Source: Streptomyces sp. NBC_00820
GTDB taxonomy: Bacteria > Actinomycetota > Actinomycetes > Streptomycetales > Streptomycetaceae
Direction: 5' to 3'
NCBI RefSeq assembly: GCF_036347055.1
Contig: NZ_CP108882.1
Coordinates: forward strand, 7,056,001 to 7,120,000
DNA: 64,000 nucleotides
The notes beneath the pieces were generated by a model, which saw nothing but the letters and a program-made list of their open reading frames with translations, was not told where the DNA came from and ran no database searches. A program made the translations under genes and the position numbers. Shown piece by piece: positions 37,536-47,600 of the stretch (its first letter is position 1; the number at the start of each line of letters is the position of its first letter).

Positions 37536-40500
37536 GCGCGGAGGAACGGCCGGGCCGGACCCTGGCGGTCCTGCTCAGCGTCGCCGCCCGGATCGAGCCC
37601 GAGCTGATGCGGGCGGTACGCCTGCGCGTCGCACCGGGCCTCGACGTCGCCGCGGAGGTGGACCTCTGGTTCGGAGACCTGGTCGCGCACCGCGGGTTCG
37701 GCTTCGTCGTGCTCAACCCCCAGCTGCTCGGCGAACTGCGCGACGAACTCGCCCGGCGGCTGCGCCAGGCCGGCGACGGCGACCCCATCCACCGCCTCTG
37801 GCCCACCTTCCAGCAACTGCGCGCGGGCGCGTCCCCCGCCATGGTCGCCCAGGAGACGGCGACCTGGCAGGCCGTCAGCGGACACCCGGACGCCGACCGG
37901 CACATCGAGGCGAGCCTGCAGCCCGCCCTGCGCGCGTTGGTCGAGGAGGAACGCGAGGGCGTCGCCCGCTGGTTCACCGAGGCGTGGGAGACCCTGCCCG
38001 AACGCGTGCAGCGTTCCACCACGGCCTGGCAGCTGCTCACGCTCTCGGCGGTCCGCCTCTCCCTCGACCCGCCCGCGCCGCCCCGGCCGCCGCGACTGGC
38101 ACTCGCCGACGTCGCCGTCATCGCCGAAGGACTGCCCAAGGCGCGGCTGCACCTCGGCTGGGACGGCCCCAGGCTGGTGCTGAGCGACGCCCCGCTCGGC
38201 CCCGACCAGTTCGCCGTCACCGTCCCCGACACCGACCCGCGCGTCGTGGAACTGGTGACCTCCAGCTCCATCAGGACCATTCTCGTGGGCCGGGACATGG
38301 TGGTCGAGGAGTGGGTGGGACCGGCCGGGGGACTGCTGCACACCGCGGACGGCGCGACGTACACGCTGCCCGCCTCGCCCGCCGGCCGGCCCGGCCCGGA
38401 GCAGCCGGGGGAGGAGTACGCGACGCGAGCCGCCGGACCCGAGGAGGACTCCGGCGCCGGCCACATCAGCATCTGCTACGCCGGCGAGAGCCGCCCCTGG
38501 GCCCTGTGGACCGCCCACCAGCTGGAACGCGCCGGACAGACCATCACCCTGCTGCACTGGGACACCGCCTCACGCACCCCCACCGAGTCCCTCGAAGCCC
38601 TGCTGGCTGCCCCTGGCCGCGTACTGCTGCTCATCAACGAACGGGCCCTGCGCCCCGATCTGCACGACGACTCGGAGTGGACCGAGGCCCTCCGGCTGAT
38701 CGTCCGCCCGCACCGCCGGCGGTTCGCCGCGATCGCCGTGTCGTACGAGCCGCTCCCCGACACCATGGTGGAACTGCACCCGGTGGACCTGGCCGGGCTC
38801 GACGAGGGGGAGGCACGGCGCAAGATCCTCGAACGGCTGGGCATCGACCCGGGCGACGACCCGCGGCCGGACGGCCCCCGCTTCCCCAACGACCCGCCCC
38901 AGGTACGCGAGGCCCCCCGGCGCAACGGCTACTTCACCGGACGCAAGGACGACCTGGAAGAGCTGTCGGAGCGGCTGGCCGAACCGGGGCAGACGGGCGC
39001 CCGAGTCGTCCTGCACGGCATCTCCGGCGTCGGCAAGAGCCACCTCGCCACCGAGTACGCGCACCGCTACGGCGACGGCTACGACGTCGTGTGGTGGATC
39101 ACTGCCGGCCAACGCGCCACCGCCCGCGAGGACTTCGCCGCGCTCGCCGTCCACCTGGAGCTGGAGGCGGCACGCGACGTCGGCGAGCGCATCCGCGCCG
39201 TGCACACCGCGCTGCGCGCCCGCACCGGACCGCGCGAACGCTGGCTGCTGATCTTCGACGGCGCCGACGACGTGGGCGAGATCCGCGACCTGCTCCCCGA
39301 CGGCCGCGGCGACGTGCTCATCACCAGCCTCAGCCGCGACTGGGCCGGCATGCTGGGCTTCCAGGAGTACACGGTCCGCCCCTTCACCAGGAACGAGAGC
39401 GCCGCGTTCATCCGCCGCCGGGTCCCGAGGTCCACCCAGGAGCAGGCGGAGCAACTGGCCGAGGCCGCCCAGGACCTGCCGCTGGTACTCGCGCAGACCA
39501 CCGCCTGGCTGATCGCCAACCCCGCCGAGCCCGTCGCCGCCTACCTGGAGGCGCTGGACCGGCAGTCCCCGGAGGACCTCGAGGTACGCATCGAGGACGA
39601 CTACCCGGTCGGCTTCGTGCGCTCCTGGGGCCTGCTGCTGAACTCCCTGCGGGAACGCAACCCGGACGCCGCCGAACTCATCGAACTCATGGTGCTGTTC
39701 TCCCCGGACACGATTCCGCTCCGCCTCATCGCTGCCGCCCCGGCCGCCGTGTTCCCGTCCGGCAGCCTCGCCCGCACCGTGGCCGACTCCACCCGCTGGC
39801 AGAACGCCCTGGCCAGCCTCGCCGACCTCACCGCGATCCACCTGAGCTACACCCCGGACCCGTCCCTGGAGTACGGCGTCGAATCGGCCCAGATGCACCG
39901 CCTCTACCACCGCTTCATCCGCGGCACCCTCGCCCGCGGCCGGCGCACCGAACTGGCCGGCGCCGCCAGCGCGATCCTCGCCGCCGCCAACCCCGGCAAG
40001 CCCGCCGACCGGCGCGAGTGGCCCGCGTACACCGCGCTCATCCCGCACCTCGACTACGCCGGCACGCTCGACCGCGACGAACCGGGCGTGCGCGCACTGG
40101 TGCTCGACTGCCTGGACACCCTGCGGCTGCGCGGCGAGTACGACACCGGGCTGCGCCTGTGCCAGCAGGCGGTGGCCCGCTGGCGCCCCCGGCACCCCGA
40201 GACCGACGCCGACATGCTCGTCCTGGTCCACCAGCACGCCAACCTGCTGCGCCGCGTGGGACGTTACCGGGACGCCGAGGCCGTCGGCAGGGCCGTGGTG
40301 GAGGAGCTGGCCGGCTCCCGCGACAGCGACGACCCCGAACTGCTGCGGGCCAAGGACGGGTTGGGCGGCACGCTGATGGCCCTGGGGCAGTTCCAGCGCT
40401 CCCGGGAGCTGTTCGAGGAGGTCTGGCGCGGCCACACGCACCGGTCGGGAGCCCACGGGGCGCGGGCGCTCTACGCCAGGAGCAACATGGCCCTGACCCT

Positions 40501-41407
40501 GGGCCTGCTCGGCCGCTACGAGGAATCCCTGCAGATCCACCGCGAGTTGTTCGAACTGCGCCGCCGCGAGCTGGGAGCGGACGACTACGAGACCCTGTAC
40601 TCGGGCCTGTGCCTCGGCTGGATGACCCGGCTGCTCGGACGCTACCGCGAGGCGCTCTCCCTCCAGCAGCCCAACGCCCGCCTGCACAGCCGCGTACTCG
40701 GCCCCTACCATCCACAGACCCTGCGCGCCGAGCACAACCTCGCCCAGTGCCTGCGCCGCGACGGACAACTCGACGAGGCCGCCGCCCTGTTCACCAGCGT
40801 CGTCGGCCGCTCCCAGCAGGCACAGGGCGAACTCCACCCCGACACCCTGATGATGACCTCCGACCGCGCCACCCTGCTCCGCGAGATCAGCCCGCGGGAG
40901 GCGCACGAACTGGCCCGCACCGTCTCCGACCGCTATCTGCGCCTGCTCGGCCCCGACCACCCCTACACCGCCGGCTCGCTCGGCAACCTGGCCCTCGCCC
41001 AGTGGACCGACGGCGACGAGCGCGGCGAAGCGGACGCCTCCGCCCACACCGCCTGGCAGCTCATGGTCCGCGCCGTCGGCGACGAGCACCCCTGGACCAT
41101 CGGCTGCCGTATGAACCTGGCCGCGAGTCTCGCCCAGTCGGGGCGCGACCAGGAGGCCCTGGCGCACGACACCGAGCTGCTGGACGCCGCCGCCCGGCAG
41201 CGCGGCACGCGTCACCCGCTCACCCTGGCCGCCGCCACGGCCCGCGCCTGCGACCTGCGCGCGCTGGGCCGCACCGAGGAGGCCGAACGGCTGCGGCTGG
41301 AGATCGTGGCCCTGCTGCGGGACACCCTCGGGCCGCAACACCCGCACACCCGGTCCGCCGAGGTGCTGGAACGACCGCACTGGGACTTCGAACCACAGCC
41401 CATCTGA
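37532..41407 (+). CDS. fxsT: FxsT-like giant protein 1: N-terminal partner domain, TIR-like, NTPase, TPR
   Basis: A 1291-residue protein starting with TTG in the GTTGA overlap with the vWA gene. Residues 1-300 are a region found in neither other FxsT of this operon (LAVLLSVAARIEPELMRAVRL, FGDLVAHRGFGFVVLNPQLL) and probably the MoxR-vWA-associated (VMAP-like) partner. About 308-430 is TIR-like (HISICYAGESRPWALWTAHQ) but lacks the catalytic Glu. An NB-ARC-like NTPase has Walker A GISGVGKSH near 496 and Walker B WLLIFDGADDVGE near 570. From about 840 come roughly ten TPR units. It ends WDFEPQPI. NLR-like architecture: sensor repeats, switch ATPase and a TIR adaptor. Confidence 0.85.
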   Translation: MSAEERPGRTLAVLLSVAARIEPELMRAVRLRVAPGLDVAAEVDLWFGDLVAHRGFGFVVLNPQLLGELRDELARRLRQAGDGDPIHRLWPTFQQLRAGASPAMVAQETATWQAVSGHPDADRHIEASLQPALRALVEEEREGVARWFTEAWETLPERVQRSTTAWQLLTLSAVRLSLDPPAPPRPPRLALADVAVIAEGLPKARLHLGWDGPRLVLSDAPLGPDQFAVTVPDTDPRVVELVTSSSIRTILVGRDMVVEEWVGPAGGLLHTADGATYTLPASPAGRPGPEQPGEEYATRAAGPEEDSGAGHISICYAGESRPWALWTAHQLERAGQTITLLHWDTASRTPTESLEALLAAPGRVLLLINERALRPDLHDDSEWTEALRLIVRPHRRRFAAIAVSYEPLPDTMVELHPVDLAGLDEGEARRKILERLGIDPGDDPRPDGPRFPNDPPQVREAPRRNGYFTGRKDDLEELSERLAEPGQTGARVVLHGISGVGKSHLATEYAHRYGDGYDVVWWITAGQRATAREDFAALAVHLELEAARDVGERIRAVHTALRARTGPRERWLLIFDGADDVGEIRDLLPDGRGDVLITSLSRDWAGMLGFQEYTVRPFTRNESAAFIRRRVPRSTQEQAEQLAEAAQDLPLVLAQTTAWLIANPAEPVAAYLEALDRQSPEDLEVRIEDDYPVGFVRSWGLLLNSLRERNPDAAELIELMVLFSPDTIPLRLIAAAPAAVFPSGSLARTVADSTRWQNALASLADLTAIHLSYTPDPSLEYGVESAQMHRLYHRFIRGTLARGRRTELAGAASAILAAANPGKPADRREWPAYTALIPHLDYAGTLDRDEPGVRALVLDCLDTLRLRGEYDTGLRLCQQAVARWRPRHPETDADMLVLVHQHANLLRRVGRYRDAEAVGRAVVEELAGSRDSDDPELLRAKDGLGGTLMALGQFQRSRELFEEVWRGHTHRSGAHGARALYARSNMALTLGLLGRYEESLQIHRELFELRRRELGADDYETLYSGLCLGWMTRLLGRYREALSLQQPNARLHSRVLGPYHPQTLRAEHNLAQCLRRDGQLDEAAALFTSVVGRSQQAQGELHPDTLMMTSDRATLLREISPREAHELARTVSDRYLRLLGPDHPYTAGSLGNLALAQWTDGDERGEADASAHTAWQLMVRAVGDEHPWTIGCRMNLAASLAQSGRDQEALAHDTELLDAAARQRGTRHPLTLAAATARACDLRALGRTEEAERLRLEIVALLRDTLGPQHPHTRSAEVLERPHWDFEPQPI

Positions 41408-41460
41408 CCCATCAGCACAACGCCGCACCCGGTACGGCGGCCGCGGAGGAGATCAGGCGC

Positions 41461-44400
41461 ATGGACAGCCGGAGAACGGCCGACGGCCGGCACATCACCG
41501 TCAGCTACGCCGGGTTCAACCGGCCGTGGGCGGTCTGGATCGCCCACCAGCTGAACACGCGCGGCCACGAGGCGACGACGCGGCGCTGGGACCCGCGGAT
41601 GGACGTGCCCTTCGAGGAGGAGTTCGGCGCCCTGCTCGCCACCCACGGACGCGTCCTGCTGGTCCTGGACAACTGGTACTTCGGCCTGGGCCCCGTCGCC
41701 GAGGCCGACTGGGACCGGGTGCTCCGGCGGACGGTCTCCGCACACCCCGACCGTTTCGCCGCGGTCACCGTGGCGACCCAGCGGGTGCCCGGCGCGGTGT
41801 CCCTGCTCAAACCCGCCGACCTGCACGACCTGGACGAGCACGAGGCGGCCCGCAGGCTGTTGCGCAGGCTCTCGATCGACCCGGCGCTCCCGGTCCAGCC
41901 GTCCGCCGGGACGGCACCCCGCTTCCCCAACGAACCGCCCGAGGTACTCGACACACCCCGGCGCAACCGCCGCTTCACCGGCCGCGATCTCGAACTGGAG
42001 CTGATACACGCCGCGTTGACCCTGGAGGAGACCGGACACGAAACCGTCACCCGGATCGTGCTGCACGGCATCAGCGGAACCGGCAAGACCCAGATAGCCG
42101 CCGAGTACGCCCACCGCTTCGGAAACGACTACGACGTGGTGTGGTGGATCGACGCCACCCACCGCGCCAAGGCCCGCGAACGCCTGGCCGCGCTCGCCCC
42201 CCGCCTCGGGCTGCCGGTGGGCGAGCGCATCGGGGAGCGGATCAGGGCCGTCCACGAGGCCGCGCGCTCCGCCGCGCACGGGCGGTGGCTGCTGGTCTTC
42301 GACGGCGCCGAGGATCCCGCCCAGCTGGCCGACCTGCTGCCGGACCAGCACACCCACGTGCTGCTCACCGCGGGCAGCCGCGACTGGTCCGGCGTACCCG
42401 GCACCCGGGTGATGGCCATCCACCCCTTCACCCGGACCGAGAGCGTGGCGTACGTACGCCGCCGTGCCCCGCGGCTCACCGCCGAGGAGGCCGACGGACT
42501 GGCCTCGACCGTCCGCGATCTGCCGCTGCTGCTCGCCCAGACCGCCGCCTGGCTGGACGCCAACGACGTACCGGCGCAGGACTACCTGCGCCTGCTGCGC
42601 GCCGCGCCGGAAGACGCGACGGACGCGGACGGCGCGGAGGGCGACGAGGACGCGGAAGAGACGGAGGGCACGCAGGGCACAGCGGACACAGGAGGCGACG
42701 AGGGCGGCGAGGGCACGGGCGATACAGGAGGCCCGGGAGGCCCAGGAGACCCGGAGCGCACGGGAGCCACAGCGCGCACGGGAGTCACGAGGGTCGCGGA
42801 CGAAGAGGACGCGGGCGAGGTCCCCGAGAGCGGGGAAGGATATCCGCTGGGCTTCCGCACGGCGTGGTCGACCACCCTCGATACCCTCCGCGAGCGCAAC
42901 CCCGAAGCGGCGGAACTGCTGAACCTGCTGGCCTTCTTCGCCCCCGCCGAGATCCCGGTGCGCCTGCTCACCGAGGTGCGCCACGGGGACCTGCCCCCCT
43001 CCCTGGACGAACTGGTCCGCGACCCCCGCTCCTGGCACCTGGCGCTGCGCCGGCTGTCCGAGTACACGGCCGTACGACTGGACTACGAGCAGGACCTGGC
43101 CGAGGACCCCGCCGTGGAGCAGGTCCGGATGCACCGGCTCTACCAGCGGTTCCTGCGCGAGACGCTCTCACCGCAGGAGCGGCAGGGATACGCCATGACC
43201 GCCTGCCAGGTGCTGGTGAGCGCCGATCCCCGCCGGCCCGCCGACACCCGCGACTGGGAGCGCTACGCCCTGCTCATCCCGCACCTGGGCCACGCCGGCG
43301 CCTTCGACTCGACCCGCACGGCCGTGCAGGAGCTGGTGCTCAACTGCATCGAGTACCTGCGGGTGCGGGGCGAGTACCGGACCGCGCTGAAACTCTGCGA
43401 GGAGGTGCTCGCGCACTGGCAGCGCGAACTGGACCCCGCGCACGGCGCCCTGCTCTCGCTCCAGCACAAGCTCGGCAACATCCTGCGCCTGGCCGGCCGT
43501 TACACCGAGGCCGAGAGGCTCGGCCGCTCCGTCGTGGGCCGCCTCGCCGCGGCACGGCCCGAGGACCACCCCGAACTCCTGCGCGCCAAGGACGGGTTGG
43601 GCAGCACGCTGCTCGCCCTCGGCCGGTTCACGCAGGCCCGCGACCTGTTCACGGAGGCGGCGACCCGCTTCGCCGACCAGTTCGGCACGGAGGCCCCGCA
43701 GACCCTGGCCGCCCGCCACAACCAGGGACTCGCCCTGCTGCTGCTCGGCCGCTACACCGAGGCCAGGGCGATCCACCGGGACGTGCTGCAGATCCGGCAG
43801 CGCCGGCTGCGCTCGCGCCACCACCTCACGCTGCACTCCGGCGCCGTCTACGCGCGGCTGATCCGGCTGCTGGGCGACTACCCGGAGTCCGTGTCGCGGC
43901 TGGAACAGATCGTGCGGACCCTGCGGCAGATCTCCGACGAGCGCCATCCGCGGTCCATCATGGCCGACCACCAGCTCGGGATCTCACGCCGCCGGACCGG
44001 GGACTACGCGGGGGCGGGCGAACGGCTCTCCGGAGCCGCGCGCCGGGCCGCCCAGGTGCTCGGCCCCCAACACCCCGACACGCTGGTGGTCGAGGCCGAC
44101 TACGCCACATACCTGCGCGAACACGGCGAACTGGGCGCGGCGCTGCGCTACGCGGAGTCCGTGGCCGAACGGTACGACGAACTGCTCGGCCCCCGTCATC
44201 CGTACAGCATCGGCACGCTGGGCAACCTGGGGCTGACCCTCGGGCACGCGGGCGACCACCAGAAGGCCCTGCGGCTGGCCGAGGCCGCGTACCGGGACAT
44301 GTCCGCGGCCGTCGGCGGCGACCATCCCTGGAGCCTCGGGTGCGCGCTGAACCTCAGCGGCGCGCGCAGCCGCGCCTACGACGTGCGCGGGGCGTACCAG

Positions 44401-44643
44401 CTCAGCCGGGACACCGTGCTGCGCGCGGCCCGCGTGCTCGGGGGGACCCACCCGCTGACCCTGTCCGGGCGGACGGCCCTCGCCGACGACCTGCGCGGCC
44501 TCGGGCAGCCCGCCGAGGCCGCGGACCACGAGGGGGAGGCCGTACGGACGCTGAGCGACCACCTCGGCCCCGAACACCCGCACACCCGTGACGCCCAGCG
44601 GCGACTGCGCCCGTACTGGGACTTCGAACCGCAGCCGCTGTGA
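41461..44643 (+). CDS. fxsT: FxsT-like giant protein 2: TIR-like, NTPase, TPR
   Basis: A 1060-residue paralogue with ATG start behind GGAGGAG (about 10 nt). TIR-like domain at about 10-130 (HITVSYAGFNRPWAVWIAHQ), again without the WxxxE glutamate. The PRRNRRFTGRDLELEL link leads to Walker A GISGTGKTQ near 202 and Walker B WLLVFDGAEDPA. Residues about 382-460 are a low-complexity Asp/Glu/Gly/Thr insert. TPRs fill 620-1040 with the recurring GRYTEA pattern, and the protein ends WDFEPQPL. The domain order matches FxSxx-COOH-system TPR proteins. It overlaps the next gene by one base. Confidence 0.87.
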   Translation: MDSRRTADGRHITVSYAGFNRPWAVWIAHQLNTRGHEATTRRWDPRMDVPFEEEFGALLATHGRVLLVLDNWYFGLGPVAEADWDRVLRRTVSAHPDRFAAVTVATQRVPGAVSLLKPADLHDLDEHEAARRLLRRLSIDPALPVQPSAGTAPRFPNEPPEVLDTPRRNRRFTGRDLELELIHAALTLEETGHETVTRIVLHGISGTGKTQIAAEYAHRFGNDYDVVWWIDATHRAKARERLAALAPRLGLPVGERIGERIRAVHEAARSAAHGRWLLVFDGAEDPAQLADLLPDQHTHVLLTAGSRDWSGVPGTRVMAIHPFTRTESVAYVRRRAPRLTAEEADGLASTVRDLPLLLAQTAAWLDANDVPAQDYLRLLRAAPEDATDADGAEGDEDAEETEGTQGTADTGGDEGGEGTGDTGGPGGPGDPERTGATARTGVTRVADEEDAGEVPESGEGYPLGFRTAWSTTLDTLRERNPEAAELLNLLAFFAPAEIPVRLLTEVRHGDLPPSLDELVRDPRSWHLALRRLSEYTAVRLDYEQDLAEDPAVEQVRMHRLYQRFLRETLSPQERQGYAMTACQVLVSADPRRPADTRDWERYALLIPHLGHAGAFDSTRTAVQELVLNCIEYLRVRGEYRTALKLCEEVLAHWQRELDPAHGALLSLQHKLGNILRLAGRYTEAERLGRSVVGRLAAARPEDHPELLRAKDGLGSTLLALGRFTQARDLFTEAATRFADQFGTEAPQTLAARHNQGLALLLLGRYTEARAIHRDVLQIRQRRLRSRHHLTLHSGAVYARLIRLLGDYPESVSRLEQIVRTLRQISDERHPRSIMADHQLGISRRRTGDYAGAGERLSGAARRAAQVLGPQHPDTLVVEADYATYLREHGELGAALRYAESVAERYDELLGPRHPYSIGTLGNLGLTLGHAGDHQKALRLAEAAYRDMSAAVGGDHPWSLGCALNLSGARSRAYDVRGAYQLSRDTVLRAARVLGGTHPLTLSGRTALADDLRGLGQPAEAADHEGEAVRTLSDHLGPEHPHTRDAQRRLRPYWDFEPQPL
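42604..42843 (+). repeat. Low-complexity linker-coding region in FxsT 2
   Basis: About 240 bp of G/A-rich, Asp/Glu/Gly/Thr-coding sequence interrupt the otherwise conserved NTPase-to-helical transition. Codons keep the frame but similarity to the paralogues is absent. Confidence 0.7.
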
Positions 44644-47600
44644 TGTCCGGGAACACAGGGCGTACGCCCTACTCACCTCCCGTGTCGCTGGTCTACGCCG
44701 GGGTCAGCAACGGATGGGCGCAGTGGATCGCCTGGGTGCTCGCGCAGGAGGGCTGCACGGTCGACGCCGTACGGTGGTCGCCCTTGAGCCGCCTGCCCGA
44801 CACGACGGACCTGCGGGCCTTCTTCGCCCAGCCCGGACGCGTGCTGCTCGTCCTGGACGACTGGTTCCTGCGCTTCGACACCGGGCGCAACCAGGAGTGG
44901 GCACAGGTGCTGCGCACCCTGATGCCGCGCCTGTACGACCGGGTCGGGGCAGTCACGGTGACCACCCGCACCCTCCCGGACGAGGCGGTCAGCCTCGGCG
45001 CGGTGACCCTGCGCGGGGTGGGCCCGGAGGAGGCCCGGCGCCGGGTCCTGGCCAAGGTCGGGCTGGTGCCCCGCTCCCCGTACGCGCGCCAGGACGAGGG
45101 CCCGCGCTATCCCGAGGACCCGCCGGACGTGACCAACACCCCGCGCCGCAACCCGCGGTTCACCGGGCGCGAGGACCTTCTCAACGAGGTGCACGACATG
45201 CTCGGCTCGGGCGGCGGACGCGGCCGCCGTGTCCTGCTGCACGGGGCGCCCGGAGTCGGCAAGAGCCAGGCTGCCGCCGAGTACGCGCGCCGGTTCGCCG
45301 GCGAGTACGACCTGCTCTGGTGGGTGCCCTCCGCGACCAAGGCGGCCGCGCGGGAGGGGTTCGCGGCGCTGGCCAGGGAGGTGGGCCTCGGTGAGGGCGA
45401 CCAGCTCACCGGGCAGATCGAGGCGGTGCAGTCGGCCCTGGAGCGGGACGAGAAGGGCCGCTGGCTGATCATCTTCGACGGCGCGGAGGACATCGACGGC
45501 ATCGCCCCGCTGCTGCCCGGGGGACGCGGTCAGGTCATGCTCACGGCGCAGAACACCCAGTGGTCGCGCCACGGTGCCGCTTCGCGCGAACTGCCGCCCT
45601 TCGAACGGGACGAGAGCATCGCGTTCGCCTGCCGCCGGGCGCCCCGCATGACCGAGGCCGAGGCCGGTGAACTGGCGGCCGCACTCGACGACCTCCCTCT
45701 CGTCATCGACCAGAGCGCCGCCTGGATCGACGCCCACCCCGCCGCCGACATCACCCGCTATCTGGACGCTCTCAAGACCGGAGATCCGCTCCCGGCGGCC
45801 ACGGACACCTCCACGAACCGGACCCCGACGCCGGCCCCGAACGCCGAAACGACCCCGACTCCGCGTACGACCCCTAACCCCGATACGACCCCGACTCCGC
45901 ATACGCTCCCGAACCCCCAGGCGACCCCGAGTCCCCAGGCGACTTTGAGTCCCCATGCGACCCCGAACCCTCATGCGACCCCGAACCCGAACCCGAACCC
46001 GAACCCGAACCGCGTCCCCGCCACCGAAGTGCCGCGCGCGCACCGGCAGGTGTGGGCCAAGACCCTCGCCTCGCTGGCCGAGCGGTCCCCCTCGGTGCAC
46101 GAACTGCTGGTCCTGCTCACGTTCTTCTCCCCGGACATGCTGCCTGTCCGGCTGCTGCGCGCTGCCCGCCCCAGTGACCTGCCGCCCTACCTCGCCGGCC
46201 TCGCCACGGAACCGGGCAACTGGGACGCCGTCCTGCTGAACGTCTCCGAACTGACCTCGATGCGCGTGGAGTTCGCCACCGACGCCCGGCAGGACCCCAC
46301 CAGCGTCGTCTCCCTGCGCATGCACCGCAGCTTCCGCCGCTTCATCCGCGACGGCCTCACCCCCGACACCGAGCGCGAGTACGCGGCCGCCGCCGCACGG
46401 GTCCTGGTCGCATCCGACCCCGGCGAGCCCGGTTCCCCGCGCAACTGGCGCCGCTACGCCGAGATCCTCCCGCACCTCGAACCCTCCGGCGCCCTGGACG
46501 CGGACGACGGCGACGTACGCCAACTCCTGCTGAACTGCATCGACTACCTGCGCGTGCGCGGCGAGTACCAGGACGGCTGGACCCTGGCCCGGCGCGTCCT
46601 CGGCAGATGGCGGCACACCTTCGCCCCCACCGAGCCCAGCGTGCTCGCCGCCGCACACCAGGAGGCGCGCATGCTGCGCGGTCTCGGCCGGTACGAGGAG
46701 GCCGAGCAGGCCGACCGGGCCCTGCTGCGCGGGCTCGGCGACGCCGGTATCGACAGCGGCATCGAACTGCTGCGCGCCAAGGACGGACTCGGCGCCACCC
46801 TGATGGCCCGCGGCCGGTACGACGAGGCACGCGACCTGTACGAGGAGGCCGCCCAGCACGCCGCCGACCGGCTGGACGACCGCTACGAGGCCCAGACCCT
46901 GAAGTTCCACACCAACCTGGCCCTCGCCCTGGGGCTCCAGGGGCACTACGCGCGCTCCGGCGACCTGCACCGCATGGTGTACGACCGCAGGGTCGGCCTG
47001 CTCGGCGCCCGGGCGCGCCGCACGCTCCAGTCCGGCTACTACACGGCCCGGATGCTGCGCCTGCTGGGCAGACTGCGCGAGGCGCGGAGCCTTCAGTCCT
47101 ACAACGTGCACCTGCTGCGCAGGACCCTCGACGAGGCCCACCGGCAGACCCTCCTGGCCGAGCACAACCTGGCCCTGTGCCTGCGGCGCGACGGCGAGCG
47201 GGAAGAGGCGCGCGCGACGATGCGCGACGCCCGCAGACGGCTCATCCTGCTCAGCGGCGCCGACCACCCCGACGTGCTCATGGTGTCCCTGGACTACGCC
47301 ATGCTGCTGCGCGTCCTCGACGAGCGCACCAAGGCCCGCGGCCTGGCCGAGGCCACCGCGCGGGCGTACGCCCACCGGCTCGGCGAACTCCACCCCTACG
47401 CGATCGGCGCCCGCAACAACTGCGCGCTCCTGCTCCTGGACGACGGGGAACCGGAGGCGGCCTGGCGGCTGGCCGACCGGTCGATGAGGGAACTGGAGGC
47501 GGAGATCGGCCGCGGCCATGTGTGGTCGGTCGGCTGCGCGATGAACTGCGCCGCCGCGCTGGCCGCCCTGGGCGACGCCGAAGGCGCGGAGCGGCTGGGC

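Noticed and set aside
37495..41460. Apparent N-terminal extension of the FxsT 2 frame across the whole FxsT 1 gene
   Set aside because: The upstream part is an Arg/Pro-rich alternative frame of FxsT 1. The real FxsT 2 begins at ATG 41461 with a ribosome site and a TIR-like domain.
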